A stretch of DNA of 64,000 nucleotides from JBEEJZ01 sp046046915 (GCA_046046915.1 JBJOIT010000005.1:33874-97873), one strand, 5' to 3'. Positions 7,639-16,490 are shown, numbered from the stretch's first letter. Translations and numbers: made by a program. The notes: generated from the sequence alone by a model not told the origin.

Positions 7639-9090
7639 TCAGATGAACTGGCGCACGTCGACGAAGTGCCCATGTACGGCAGCCGCGGCGGCCATGGCGG
7701 GGCTGACGAGGTGAGTACGACCGCCGGCGCCCTGGCGCCCTTCGAAGTTGCGGTTGCTGGTAGATGCGCAACGTTCACCGGGCTCAAGTTTGTCGGCATT
7801 CATCGCCAGGCACATGGAGCAACCTGGTTCGCGCCATTCAAAACCGGCAGCCTTGAAGATCTGGTCCAGGCCCTCGCGCTCGGCCTGTTCCTTGACCAGC
7901 CCTGAGCCTGGCACCACCAAGGCCAGTTTGATGTTGCGTGCGACTTTTTGCCCCAGCTTTTTGACTACTGCAGCTGCTTCCCGCATGTCTTCAATGCGGC
8001 TGTTGGTGCAGGAGCCAATAAAGACTTTGTCGACAAAAATATCATTGAGTGCCTTGCCTGGTTCAAGGTTCATATAGGTCAAAGCCCGCTCAATGGCGCT
8101 GCGCTTGACACTGTCTTTTTCCTTGTCGGGGTCGGGAACCTGACCATCAATGCCGAGCACCATTTCGGGCGAGGTTCCCCAGGTGACCTGCGGAACAATT
8201 TGACTCGCATCGATCTCAACGACCGCATCAAAGTGAGCGTTGTCATCCGACTGCAACGTGGCCCAGTAAGCCGCAGCCTGATCCCACTCGGGGCCGCCAA
8301 CAAAGGTACCGGTCACGGCATCCGTGCCCGGGGCCAGTAAGCGGCCTTTAACGTACTCGATGGTTTTCTCATCGACTGCCACCAGGCCGGCACGTGCTCC
8401 AGCCTCGATGGCCATGTTGCACACCGACATACGGCCTTCCATACTGAGAGCGCGTATCGCGGCGCCACCAAACTCAATGGTGTAACCCGTGCCGCCAGCG
8501 GTGCCTATTTTGCCGATGACCGCCAGCACGATATCTTTTCCGCCGCATCCTCTTGGGAGTACTCCCTCGACCCGAACCAGCATGTTCTTGGCCTTTTTGG
8601 CCAGCAGCGTCTGGGTCGCCATGACGTGCTCGACTTCCGAGGTGCCGATGCCGTGGGCCAAGGCGCCAAAAGCGCCATGAGTGGATGTGTGCGAGTCACC
8701 GCAAACGACCGTCATGCCGGGCAGGGTCGCACCGTTTTCCGGTCCGATGACATGGACGATTCCTTGGCGCTTGGACATGAACGGGAAGAACGCCGCTGCA
8801 CCAAATTCGGCAATATTGCTGTCCAAAGTGGTGATTTGCTCTTTGCTGACAGGGTCAGAAATGCCGTCGTAGCCCAGCTCCCAGCCGGTTGTCGGCGTGT
8901 TGTGGTCTGCAGTGGCAACGATCGAGCTGATGCGCCAGACTTTGCGTCCCGCTTCACGCAGGCCTTCAAAGGCTTGCGGGCTGGTGACTTCGTGTACCAA
9001 ATGGCGGTCTATGTAGAGGATGGACGTACCATCTTCTTCCGTGTGGACGACGTGCTCGTCCCAAATCTTGTCATAAAGCGTGCGTGCCAT
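7639..9090 (-). CDS. leuC: 3-isopropylmalate dehydratase large subunit
   Basis: A 483-residue subunit of isopropylmalate isomerase, an aconitase-family [4Fe-4S] enzyme of leucine synthesis. The cluster cysteines are in FIGSCTNSRIEDMREAA and PGCSMCLAMN, and the substrate region includes VVCGDSHTSTHGAFGALAHG. I chose the ATG at 9090, giving MARTLYDKIWDEHVV, the usual LeuC N-terminus; a further in-frame extension to 9147 would read non-conserved sequence overlapping the gltA terminator. First gene of leuC-ecn-leuD-leuB. A weak TAAAAT lies about 25 bases upstream. Confidence 0.97.
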   Translation of the reverse strand: MARTLYDKIWDEHVVHTEEDGTSILYIDRHLVHEVTSPQAFEGLREAGRKVWRISSIVATADHNTPTTGWELGYDGISDPVSKEQITTLDSNIAEFGAAAFFPFMSKRQGIVHVIGPENGATLPGMTVVCGDSHTSTHGAFGALAHGIGTSEVEHVMATQTLLAKKAKNMLVRVEGVLPRGCGGKDIVLAVIGKIGTAGGTGYTIEFGGAAIRALSMEGRMSVCNMAIEAGARAGLVAVDEKTIEYVKGRLLAPGTDAVTGTFVGGPEWDQAAAYWATLQSDDNAHFDAVVEIDASQIVPQVTWGTSPEMVLGIDGQVPDPDKEKDSVKRSAIERALTYMNLEPGKALNDIFVDKVFIGSCTNSRIEDMREAAAVVKKLGQKVARNIKLALVVPGSGLVKEQAEREGLDQIFKAAGFEWREPGCSMCLAMNADKLEPGERCASTSNRNFEGRQGAGGRTHLVSPAMAAAAAVHGHFVDVRQFI

Positions 9091-9145
9091 GGAGCCTCTC
9101 AGGTGAAGGGCGAATTTTAGCCAGTGTGAGGGTGGCGAAAGTCTC

Positions 9146-9182
9146 AAAAAAAACGCCCGTCGACCACTGGGGCCAACGGGCG
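9146..9182 (-). terminator. Strong intrinsic terminator after gltA
   Basis: On the leftward strand CGCCCGT (9176-9182) pairs with ACGGGCG (9154-9160), followed by eight T residues (9146-9153). It lies 20 bases past the gltA stop and ends the sdhCDAB-sdhE-gltA transcript before leuC. Confidence 0.9.
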
Positions 9183-9202
9183 CGTTGCACAGCTGTGTGG
9201 TG

Positions 9203-10510
9203 TTAGTTGCCGGCAGTCGCTACATCACGGCGCACAGAACCGGTGAACAACTGACGTGGGCGACCGATTTTGTATTCGGGGTCACTGATCATTTCGTTCA
9301 GCTGGGCAATCCAGCCCACCGTACGGGCGAGGGCAAAAATACCGGTGAACAGGTTCACAGGAATGCCGATCGCGCGCTGAACAATACCCGAGTAAAAGTC
9401 CACGTTCGGGTAAAGCTTACGGCTGACGAAATACTCGTCTTCGAGGGCGATCTTTTCAAGGGCCTTGGCCAGCTTGAACAGAGGGTCGTTCTCCAGGCCC
9501 AGTTCCTTGAGCACTTCGTCGCAGGTTTCTTGCATGAGCTTGGCGCGGGGGTCGTAGTTTTTGTACACCCGGTGTCCAAAACCCATCAACTTGACGCCGG
9601 AGTTTTTGTCTTTGACCTTCTCCATGAACTCACCAACCTTGGAAACGCCGCCCATGGCCTGGATTTCTTCCAGCATGTTCAAGCACGCTTCGTTGGCGCC
9701 GCCGTGTGCGGGTCCCCACAAGCAAGCTACGCCTGCGGCGATGGCTGCAAAGGGATTGGTGCCCGAAGAACCGCATAAACGCACGGTTGAGGTTGACGCG
9801 TTCTGTTCGTGGTCTGCGTGCAAAATGAAGATACGGTCCAAGGCGCGTTCAAGCACTGGGTTGACCTTGTATTCTTCGCACGGTGTTCCGAACATCATGC
9901 GCAGGAAGTTACCAGAGTAGCTCAGATCGTTGCGAGGGTACATGTACGGCTGGCCCACACCGTATTTGTAGGCCATAGCGACCAGCGTAGGCATCTTGGC
10001 AATCAAGCGTATGGCCGAGATCTCGCGGTGCTTGGGGTTGTTGATGTCAGTGCTGTCATGGTAGAAGGCCGACAGCGCGCCTACCAAACCAGTCAACACC
10101 GCCATTGGGTGAGCATCACGACGGAACCCGCGCAGGAAAAACTGCATCTGCTCGTTCACCATGGTGTGATTGGTCACCAGGCTGTGGAAGTCCTTGCGCT
10201 GGTTGGCATCAGGCAGATCGCCATTCAGGAGCAGGTAGCAGGTGTCGAGGTAGTCACATTTGGTGGCCAATTGCTCGATGGGGTAGCCACGGTACAGCAA
10301 TTCACCTTTGTCGCCATCGATGTAGGTGATGGCTGACTGGCAGGATGCGGTAGACAAAAATCCTGGGTCGTAGGTGAACATGCCGGTCTGGGCGTAGAGC
10401 TTGCGGATGTCGATGACGTCCGGGCCAATGTTGCCCTGATAAACGGGCAAGTCAACGCTGGGGCTGCCATTACTGAACGACAGGGTGGCTTTGTTTTCAG
10501 CTAACTTCAT
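9203..10510 (-). CDS. gltA: Citrate synthase (type II)
   Basis: A 435-residue enzyme condensing acetyl-CoA and oxaloacetate, the entry step of the TCA cycle. Visible signatures are the catalytic HADHEQNASTSTVR block, the GFGHRVYKNYDPRA substrate/CoA region and SRKLYPNVDFYSG with the catalytic aspartate. The length and N-terminal beta-sheet domain fit the hexameric, NADH-regulated Gram-negative type, though regulation is not shown. It starts only 3 bases after sdhE and ends at a strong terminator, so it is the last gene of the sdh operon. Confidence 0.98.
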   Translation of the reverse strand: MKLAENKATLSFSNGSPSVDLPVYQGNIGPDVIDIRKLYAQTGMFTYDPGFLSTASCQSAITYIDGDKGELLYRGYPIEQLATKCDYLDTCYLLLNGDLPDANQRKDFHSLVTNHTMVNEQMQFFLRGFRRDAHPMAVLTGLVGALSAFYHDSTDINNPKHREISAIRLIAKMPTLVAMAYKYGVGQPYMYPRNDLSYSGNFLRMMFGTPCEEYKVNPVLERALDRIFILHADHEQNASTSTVRLCGSSGTNPFAAIAAGVACLWGPAHGGANEACLNMLEEIQAMGGVSKVGEFMEKVKDKNSGVKLMGFGHRVYKNYDPRAKLMQETCDEVLKELGLENDPLFKLAKALEKIALEDEYFVSRKLYPNVDFYSGIVQRAIGIPVNLFTGIFALARTVGWIAQLNEMISDPEYKIGRPRQLFTGSVRRDVATAGN

Positions 10511-10513
10511 GAA

Positions 10514-10804
10514 TCACCTTTCAAGGGTTTCTCTCAACATACTTAAAACTTCGGCAACCTCGGGACGGTCGAGGTCTGCGCTGATCTCTGCAAGCTGCTT
10601 TCGTGCCAGGTGCAGATCCAATAAATCGTTATCACTCAAATCCATCAGCAGATTGAGGCCATGCACCTGTCGGTGCGTCAGGCTTGATTCAAACCGGCGG
10701 AAAAAACGTTCGATGAAGAGGTCGTTTTCCAGCAAACCCCGGCGACAGCGCCACTTCAGTTTGCTGAGTGTGCGCTCGTCAATCAGATCCTCAGGGAGTG
10801 CCAA
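10514..10804 (-). CDS. sdhE: FAD assembly factor SdhE
   Basis: A 96-residue member of the SdhE/Sdh5 (DUF339) family, which helps attach FAD covalently to SdhA. The diagnostic RRGLLENDLFIERFF (an RGxxE-type motif) is present. It sits 20 bases after sdhB and 3 bases before gltA in the same operon, directly beside its client. Confidence 0.93.
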   Translation of the reverse strand: MALPEDLIDERTLSKLKWRCRRGLLENDLFIERFFRRFESSLTHRQVHGLNLLMDLSDNDLLDLHLARKQLAEISADLDRPEVAEVLSMLRETLER

Positions 10805-10823
10805 GATGTGCGAGTCCAGGGCG

Positions 10824-11528
10824 TCAGACGGCCCGCAGGACCATCATTTCCTTGATCTTGCCGATCGCCTTGGTGGGGTTCAAACCTTTGGGGCAGACGT
10901 CGACGCAGTTCATGATAGTGTGGCAGCGGAACAGACGGTAGGGGTCTTCCAGGTTGTCCAGACGCTCGCCTGTGGCTTGATCGCGGCTGTCCGCAATAAA
11001 GCGGTAGGCTTGCAACAAACCTGCAGGGCCCACGAACTTGTCCGGATTCCACCAGAAGCTGGGGCAGCTGGTGGAGCAACTGGCGCACAAGATGCACTCA
11101 TACAGGCCATTGAGTTCCTCGCGCTCCTCAGGGCTCTGGAGGCGTTCCTTCTCGGGGGGAACCGTCGGGTTGATCAAGTAAGGCTTGATCGAGTTGTACT
11201 GTTTGAAGAACTGGGTCATGTCCACGATCAGATCGCGGATGACGGGCAGACCAGGCAAAGGCTTGAGCACGATGGTGCCGCTGAGCGTGCGCATGTTGGT
11301 CAGGCAGGCCAGACCGTTTTTGCCGTTGATGTTCATGGCGTCCGAGCCACAAACACCCTCGCGGCAGGAGCGACGGAAGGAGATAGTGGGATCAATGGCC
11401 TTGAGCTTCATCAGAGCGTCAAGCAGCATGCGTTCACTGCCGTCGAGTTCGACTTCAATGGTTTGCATGTAGGGCTTGGCGTCTTTATCCGGGTCGTAAC
11501 GATAGATAGAGAAAGTGCGCATGGACAT
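10824..11528 (-). CDS. sdhB: Succinate dehydrogenase iron-sulfur subunit
   Basis: A 234-residue electron-transfer subunit of complex II. It carries ligands for three clusters: the [2Fe-2S] motif CREGVCGSDAMNINGKNGLAC, the [4Fe-4S] motif CILCASCSTSCP and the [3Fe-4S] region CHTIMNCVDVCPKGLNP. Start at 11528 (MSMRTFSIYRYDP); a second Met two codons later is possible. It follows sdhA by 93 bases, a gap with a GC-rich hairpin, and precedes sdhE. Confidence 0.98.
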   Translation of the reverse strand: MSMRTFSIYRYDPDKDAKPYMQTIEVELDGSERMLLDALMKLKAIDPTISFRRSCREGVCGSDAMNINGKNGLACLTNMRTLSGTIVLKPLPGLPVIRDLIVDMTQFFKQYNSIKPYLINPTVPPEKERLQSPEEREELNGLYECILCASCSTSCPSFWWNPDKFVGPAGLLQAYRFIADSRDQATGERLDNLEDPYRLFRCHTIMNCVDVCPKGLNPTKAIGKIKEMMVLRAV

Positions 11529-11592
11529 GGTGTTGACCTCTTCTTCAGTGGCCGCCGTGAGTTAAGGCGACGGCCGGATGGGGGTGACTGTC

Positions 11593-11611
11593 GCGGGGAC
11601 CCAATCCCCGC
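11593..11611 (-). other. GC-rich hairpin between sdhA and sdhB
   Basis: A perfect 7-bp stem (11593-11599 with 11605-11611) with a 5-base loop just after the sdhA stop. There is no U-run, so it is more likely an mRNA stability or processing element than a terminator. It is in the only sizeable gap between subunit genes of this part of the operon. Confidence 0.45.
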
Positions 11612-11621
11612 AAACTAGGCA

Positions 11622-13412
11622 TCAGAACGTACGAACCTTCAAGGGTACAGATTCGACCGTCAGTGGCTTCATTTGCACCGGTTTGTAGCTGAGCGAATTG
11701 CTTTCGCTGAACCACAAGGTGTGCTTGTGCCACTCTGCATCGTTACGACCGTTGGGGTGCTCTGGCGAGTCGCCATAGTCATTGACCGTGTGCGCGCCGC
11801 GGCTCTCGTGACGTGCAGCAGCAGACACCATGGTGGCCTGTGCGGCTTCGATCAGGTTATCAACTTCCAGGGCTTCGATCCGTGCGGTGTTAAACACTTT
11901 GGATTTGTCCTTGAGATTGATGGCATTCACGCGCTCGCGCAGTTCCGCGACCTTGATGACACCTTGGTCCATGCTCGCCTGTGTGCGGAACACACCTGCG
12001 TGCTGCTGCATGCTGGCCCGCAAGTCGTTGGCCACATCTTGGGCGTATTCGCCAGACGATGCATTGTCCAGACGGGCCAAGCGTGCGCGCGTGCGGTCTG
12101 CAGCGTCGGCAGGCAGAGGCTTATGGGCCTTGGTTTTGCTGGCAAAGTCAACGATGTGGTTGCCGGCTGCACGACCGAAGACCAAGAGGTCCAGAAGCGA
12201 GTTTGTGCCCAGGCGGTTGGCGCCGTGCACACTCACGCAAGAGCATTCGCCAACTGCATAAAGGCCGTTGATGACGGCGTTATGTGCGTCACCCTTGGGT
12301 ACAACTACCTGACCGTTGATGTTGGTGGGGATACCACCCATTTGGTAATGGATGGTGGGCACCACAGGGATGGGCTCACGTGTGATGTCGACGTTGGCAA
12401 AATTCACGCCGATTTCATAGACCGAGGGCAGACGCTTGTGGATGGTGTCGGCGCCCAAGTGATCTAGCTTGAGCAATACATAGTCCTTGTTGGGGCCGCA
12501 GCCGCGACCTTCCTTGATCTCCTGGTCCATCGAGCGTGACACGAAGTCACGCGGAGCCAGGTCCTTGAGCGTTGGAGCGTAGCGCTCCATGAAACGCTCA
12601 CCATTGCTGTTGAGCAAAATGGCGCCCTCGCCACGGCAACCTTCGGTGAGCAAAACGCCCGCGCCTGCCACACCGGTAGGGTGGAATTGCCAGAACTCCA
12701 TGTCTTCCAGTGGGATGCCTGCCCGCGCAGCCATACCCAAACCATCGCCAGTGTTGATGAAGGCGTTGGTGGAAGCCGCAAAAATGCGACCTGCGCCACC
12801 TGTGGCCAACAAAACGGTTTTGGCATGCAGGATATGCAGGTCGCCAGTTTCCATTTCCAGGGCTGTGACGCCCACGACATCACCGTCGGCGTCACGAATC
12901 AGGTCCAAGGCCATCCATTCGACGAAGAAGCTGGTTTTGGCTTCCACGTTTTTCTGGTACAGCGTGTGCAACATGGCGTGGCCAGTGCGGTCGGCGGCGG
13001 CACAGGCGCGCTCGACAGCTTTCTCTCCGTAGTTGGCGGTGTGTCCGCCAAATGGGCGCTGGTAGATAGTGCCGTCAGGGTTGCGGTCGAATGGCATGCC
13101 CATGTGTTCAAGGTCGTAAACCACCTTGGGTGCTTCACGACACATGAACTCAATCGCATCCTGGTCACCCAGCCAGTCTGAACCTTTCACCGTGTCATAG
13201 AAGTGATAGTGCCAGTTATCGTCATTCATGTTGCCCAGCGAGGCGCCAATTCCCCCTTGTGCCGCCACGGTGTGCGAGCGAGTTGGGAACACTTTGGAGA
13301 GCACTGCCACATTGAGGCCTGCACGCGCCAGCTGGAGCGACGCACGCATGCCAGAGCCGCCTGCGCCGACGATCACTACGTCAAATTTTCGAGTGGTAAC
13401 TGAATTGGTCAT
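11622..13412 (-). CDS. sdhA: Succinate dehydrogenase flavoprotein subunit
   Basis: A 596-residue catalytic subunit of complex II that oxidises succinate to fumarate. The FAD Rossmann motif VIVGAGGSGMRA is at about residues 14-25. The covalent flavin attachment histidine lies in TRSHTVAAQGG (about residue 47), and the substrate and active-site blocks include HPTGV, EGCRGEGA and GEC.SVHGANRLG-type sequence. Full length. It follows sdhD closely on the same strand. Confidence 0.98.
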   Translation of the reverse strand: MTNSVTTRKFDVVIVGAGGSGMRASLQLARAGLNVAVLSKVFPTRSHTVAAQGGIGASLGNMNDDNWHYHFYDTVKGSDWLGDQDAIEFMCREAPKVVYDLEHMGMPFDRNPDGTIYQRPFGGHTANYGEKAVERACAAADRTGHAMLHTLYQKNVEAKTSFFVEWMALDLIRDADGDVVGVTALEMETGDLHILHAKTVLLATGGAGRIFAASTNAFINTGDGLGMAARAGIPLEDMEFWQFHPTGVAGAGVLLTEGCRGEGAILLNSNGERFMERYAPTLKDLAPRDFVSRSMDQEIKEGRGCGPNKDYVLLKLDHLGADTIHKRLPSVYEIGVNFANVDITREPIPVVPTIHYQMGGIPTNINGQVVVPKGDAHNAVINGLYAVGECSCVSVHGANRLGTNSLLDLLVFGRAAGNHIVDFASKTKAHKPLPADAADRTRARLARLDNASSGEYAQDVANDLRASMQQHAGVFRTQASMDQGVIKVAELRERVNAINLKDKSKVFNTARIEALEVDNLIEAAQATMVSAAARHESRGAHTVNDYGDSPEHPNGRNDAEWHKHTLWFSESNSLSYKPVQMKPLTVESVPLKVRTF

Positions 13413-13440
13413 GGATTACAGCCTAATGAGTTCGGTGGAA

Positions 13441-13806
13441 TTAAAGACGCCACAGGACTTGGATGGCCCAACCCGCGCAACTCACGAGCCAGACGATGGA
13501 AAAAACTTGGAGGACCAGGCGCAGGCCGACCGGCTTGATGTAGTCCATCCAGATGTCACGCATACCGACCCATACGTGATAGAGCAGGGCGATGATGACC
13601 GCGAAGGTAAGGGCTTTCATCCACTGGGCAGAAAAAATACCTGCCCACTTGTCATAGCCAATGGGCCCACTGGAAAAAATGACTTGCGCCAACAAAACGA
13701 CTGTGAACAACGCCATCAAAACGGCGGTGACGCGCTGCGCAAGCCAGTCACGAAGACCGTAATGAGCGCCCACAACGATGCGCTTGGATCCGTAATTTAC
13801 TGACAT
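13441..13806 (-). CDS. sdhD: Succinate dehydrogenase hydrophobic anchor subunit
   Basis: A 121-residue membrane anchor of complex II with three predicted helices. It begins with VGAHYGLRDWLAQRVTAV, and the second-helix histidine in ALLYHVWVGMRDI is the usual heme b region. It lies between sdhC and sdhA in the expected C-D-A-B order. Confidence 0.95.
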   Translation of the reverse strand: MSVNYGSKRIVVGAHYGLRDWLAQRVTAVLMALFTVVLLAQVIFSSGPIGYDKWAGIFSAQWMKALTFAVIIALLYHVWVGMRDIWMDYIKPVGLRLVLQVFSIVWLVSCAGWAIQVLWRL

Positions 13807-13884
13807 GTTTAATCCTTAGACTTTATTGACGGGCCCCGCGTTTTGGCGCAATTACATGCGCCCGGAGCGACTGATCTGGGGTGG

Positions 13885-14328
13885 TTAATAAAGGCCGAAC
13901 AACTTGGCGCCCAAGACGAGTGTCAAGCCCACACTCAGGGTCAGGGTGACTACTGCAGAACTTTTGCCAAACTCTTTGCTGACGGCATGGTTGATATCCA
14001 TCCACAAATGCCGCAGACCTGCAATGAAGTGATGCAGGTAAGCCCAAATCAAGGCGAGTGCCGTCAGCTTGACAAACCAGCCGGGCACAAAGCCAATACC
14101 TACGCCGAAAGCGCTCGTGAAGCGGGAGAAAGAAATTTCCGACGACACCGACACATCGAACATCCAGATGATGAAGGGCATCAGCAAAAACATCATCGCG
14201 CCACTCACGCGGTGCAGGATGGAGACGAAGCCTGCTGCAGGTAAACGATAGGTGGGTAAATCCTTGAGTGCGTTGATGTTGCGGAACTCGGGCCGCTTGT
14301 TTCTGGTGGATGTGGCAAGCTCGGACAT
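13885..14328 (-). CDS. sdhC: Succinate dehydrogenase cytochrome b556 subunit
   Basis: A 147-residue membrane subunit of complex II that helps bind heme b and ubiquinone. It contains the signature ILHRVSGAMMF in the first helix, and YLHHFIAGLRHLWMD with the likely axial heme histidine. It has three hydrophobic segments and a charged N-terminus. It is the first gene of the sdhCDAB-sdhE-gltA operon. Confidence 0.95.
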   Translation of the reverse strand: MSELATSTRNKRPEFRNINALKDLPTYRLPAAGFVSILHRVSGAMMFLLMPFIIWMFDVSVSSEISFSRFTSAFGVGIGFVPGWFVKLTALALIWAYLHHFIAGLRHLWMDINHAVSKEFGKSSAVVTLTLSVGLTLVLGAKLFGLY

Positions 14329-14376
14329 GTAGGACCTTTTGAAGTTGTAACTGTTTGGTAACTATTCGCGACGACA

Positions 14377-14397
14377 GTTGCAAAATTCTATTGCAAC
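14377..14397. promoter_or_regulatory. Inverted repeat over the putative sdhC promoter
   Basis: GTTGCAA and TTGCAAC form perfect 7-bp arms separated by 7 bases, upstream of sdhC. The spacer contains TAGAAT on the leftward strand, a plausible -10 hexamer about 57 bases before the sdhC ATG. The arrangement suggests a repressor site over the promoter. The sequence differs from the palindrome at the gntR promoter, so a different regulator may act here. Confidence 0.45.
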
Positions 14398-14465
14398 GCA
14401 GCAAGCTGACATTGGCCTTGCGAGTATTGCCGAGGCTTTTTACTTGGGTTTCCCGACGGGCCTTG

Positions 14466-15266
14466 TCAATTGAGGTCGTTTCTGTAGTGGTGCTGGTCTG
14501 TAAGGTACAAACCCTTGCGCAGTTCCATGGGTGAGTCGTTGTAGGTGAACGCGACCCGTTCCACACAGAGTAAGGGTGTGCCAGGGACAACCTGTAGCAA
14601 TTCGCATTGTGCTGGGTCCGGCAGGATCGCCCGAATTTTTTCTTCAGCGCGAACCATGCGCACGCCAAACTCGGTTTCAAACATGGCGTACATGGGGCCT
14701 CGGTCATCCGCAAGGCGTTCTGCTGTGAGCCCCTTGAAGGGGCCTCCAGGCAGCCACACGTCTTCAAGGATGGTCGGTCGACCTGCAAAGGACAGCACCC
14801 GCCGTACCAGCAGGACCGGATCGCCCGTTCTGATACCTATCGCCCTGGCAACCTCTGCGTTGGCGCGCTGTCGCTTGCATTCAACGATTCTCCGTTGTGC
14901 TGGGCCTTCCGTGCCAGAGTTGATCTGGTCCGGGAATAGCTTCAGGAATCGGTACTGAACCTGGCGCTCAGCGTGAGTGGCAACAAATGTGCCTTTGCCT
15001 TGCCGGCGTATGACCAGGTTGTCTGCTGCAAGTTCGTCGATCGCCTTGCGCACGGTCCCCTGGCTGACGCGATACCGCGTCGCCAGCTCCATTTCACTGG
15101 GGATAGCCTCGCCGGGTTTCCAGTCCCCGGCCTGGAGGCTTTTCAAGATCAAGGCCTTGATTTGCGAGTACAGGGGGCTGAAGGAGGGGGCGGCAAATGT
15201 AGGCGCAGATTGCTCGCCAGCCGTCAGTGCCGATGTGTCTGAAGTGGGGGCTGTCGTGGTGGCCAT
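14466..15266 (-). CDS. GntR-family regulator with UTRA domain (HutC subfamily)
   Basis: A 266-residue transcription factor. After a roughly 30-residue variable start, the winged helix-turn-helix reads LYSQIKALILKSL, GEAIPSEMELATRYRVSQGTVRKAIDEL and GKGTFVATH (about 33-100). A UTRA ligand domain follows (about 115-260), with PVLLVRRVLSFAGRPTILEDVW and LLCVERVAFTYNDSPMELRKGLY. It is placed between the sdh operon and mdh, and is divergent from mdh. UTRA regulators sense small metabolites; a TCA-cycle intermediate is a reasonable guess from context only. A perfect palindrome in its own promoter suggests autoregulation. Confidence 0.92.
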   Translation of the reverse strand: MATTTAPTSDTSALTAGEQSAPTFAAPSFSPLYSQIKALILKSLQAGDWKPGEAIPSEMELATRYRVSQGTVRKAIDELAADNLVIRRQGKGTFVATHAERQVQYRFLKLFPDQINSGTEGPAQRRIVECKRQRANAEVARAIGIRTGDPVLLVRRVLSFAGRPTILEDVWLPGGPFKGLTAERLADDRGPMYAMFETEFGVRMVRAEEKIRAILPDPAQCELLQVVPGTPLLCVERVAFTYNDSPMELRKGLYLTDQHHYRNDLN

Positions 15267-15341
15267 CGGTTTGTGTTTGCCTTGCTGGTCAGTCGCCAGC
15301 CTTTATGGGGTCATTGTCTCGTTTGCAGTCAGTCAATCATA

Positions 15342-15353
15342 TCTTATATAAGA
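15342..15353. promoter_or_regulatory. Palindromic candidate operator of the GntR regulator
   Basis: TCTTATATAAGA is a perfect 12-base palindrome in the gntR-mdh gap. On the leftward strand it lies inside the spacer of a possible gntR promoter (TTGTCT, 16 bases, TATGAT). On the right it runs into a second copy of ATAAGAC (15355-15361), which abuts the mdh -35 region. AT-rich palindromes of this kind are typical of HutC-type GntR proteins. Binding is inferred. Confidence 0.6.
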
Positions 15354-15364
15354 CATAAGACAAA

Positions 15365-15394
15365 TTGACTCCGAGCGGATTTCGATAGTAAAAT
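15365..15394 (+). promoter_or_regulatory. Candidate sigma-70 promoter of mdh
   Basis: TTGACT (15365-15370) and TAAAAT (15389-15394) are separated by 18 bases, upstream of the mdh ATG at 15471. It starts just after the ATAAGAC repeat, so a protein bound there could affect it. Confidence 0.6.
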
Positions 15395-15470
15395 TTTCGG
15401 TAAATGTTGGTAAGCGACCCGTCGCACCTGCACACCGGTTTCCCTAAAACCTCGCTAATGGAGTTTCCAA

Positions 15471-16457
15471 ATGAGTAAAAAGCCCGTCCGTGTTGCCGTT
15501 ACCGGTGCCGCTGGTCAAATTGGTTACGCGCTGTTGTTCCGCATCGCCTCGGGCGAGATGTTGGGCAAAGACCAGCCAGTGATTCTTCAGCTGCTGGAAA
15601 TTCCCGATGAAAAAGCTCAAAAGGCCTTGAAGGGCGTGATCATGGAGTTGGAAGATTGCGCGTTCCCCTTGCTTGCTGGCGTGGTCCCCGCTGGCGACCC
15701 CATGGTGGCATTCAAGGATGCGGATTACGCATTGCTGGTGGGCGCTCGTCCTCGTGGTCCAGGCATGGAGCGTGCAGACCTGCTTGCTGCCAATGCCCAG
15801 ATTTTCACCGCGCAAGGCAAAGCCCTGAATGCCGTTGCAAGCCGCAATGTCAAGGTTTTGGTGGTTGGTAATCCCGCCAATACCAACGCTTACATCGCCA
15901 TGAAGAGCGCGCCCGATCTGCCACGCAAGAACTTCACCGCCATGCTGCGTTTGGACCATAACCGTGCAGCGAGCCAGATCGCTGCCAAGACGGGCGTGGC
16001 CGTGGGCGATATCGAGAAGCTGACAGTTTGGGGTAACCACTCTCCCACCATGTACGCCGACTATCGATTTGCGACCGTGAATGGCAAGAGCGTCAAGGAC
16101 ATGATCAACAACCAGGTCTGGAATGCCGAGGTGTTCTTGCCCACCGTTGGCAAGCGTGGTGCCGCCATCATTGATGCGCGTGGCCTGTCGTCTGCTGCGT
16201 CTGCGGCCAACGCCGCCATTGATCACATGCGTGATTGGGCTCTGGGCTCCAATGGCAAGTGGGTCACCATGGGCATTCCTTCCGATGGCCAATACGGGAT
16301 TCCCAAGGACGTCATGTTTGGCTTCCCTGTGACCACCGAAAACGGCGAATACAAAATTGTTGAAGGTTTGTCGATTGATGAGTTCTCGCAGACCTGCATC
16401 AACAAGACCCTCAAAGAGTTGCAAGACGAGCAAGCGGGTGTTGCTCACCTTCTCTGA
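15471..16457 (+). CDS. mdh: Malate dehydrogenase
   Basis: A 328-residue NAD-dependent enzyme oxidising malate to oxaloacetate. The nucleotide-binding loop is VTGAAGQIGYALLFRIASG. Substrate and catalytic blocks are GARPRGPGMERADLL, VVGNPANTNAYIA, LDHNRA and WGNHSPTMYAD, which fits the cytosolic/group-2 bacterial type. Its own promoter lies upstream, with a possible GntR operator. A small inverted repeat (16458-16472) follows the stop directly, and the CitE-like gene starts 33 bases downstream, so the genes may still be co-transcribed. Confidence 0.98.
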   Translation: MSKKPVRVAVTGAAGQIGYALLFRIASGEMLGKDQPVILQLLEIPDEKAQKALKGVIMELEDCAFPLLAGVVPAGDPMVAFKDADYALLVGARPRGPGMERADLLAANAQIFTAQGKALNAVASRNVKVLVVGNPANTNAYIAMKSAPDLPRKNFTAMLRLDHNRAASQIAAKTGVAVGDIEKLTVWGNHSPTMYADYRFATVNGKSVKDMINNQVWNAEVFLPTVGKRGAAIIDARGLSSAASAANAAIDHMRDWALGSNGKWVTMGIPSDGQYGIPKDVMFGFPVTTENGEYKIVEGLSIDEFSQTCINKTLKELQDEQAGVAHLL

Positions 16458-16472
16458 AGTCAGGTCCTGACT
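16458..16472 (+). other. Inverted repeat after mdh
   Basis: AGTCAGG and CCTGACT form a near-perfect palindrome immediately after the mdh stop. It could fold as a 5-bp stem with a 5-base loop. There is no T-run, so I do not call it a terminator; it may affect mRNA stability. Confidence 0.35.
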
Positions 16473-16490
16473 TGATCCCAGCCTTGCGGC

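Noticed and set aside
13823..14788. A 321-codon leftward frame overlapping sdhC and gntR
   Set aside because: Both overlapped genes have clear family motifs; this frame has none.
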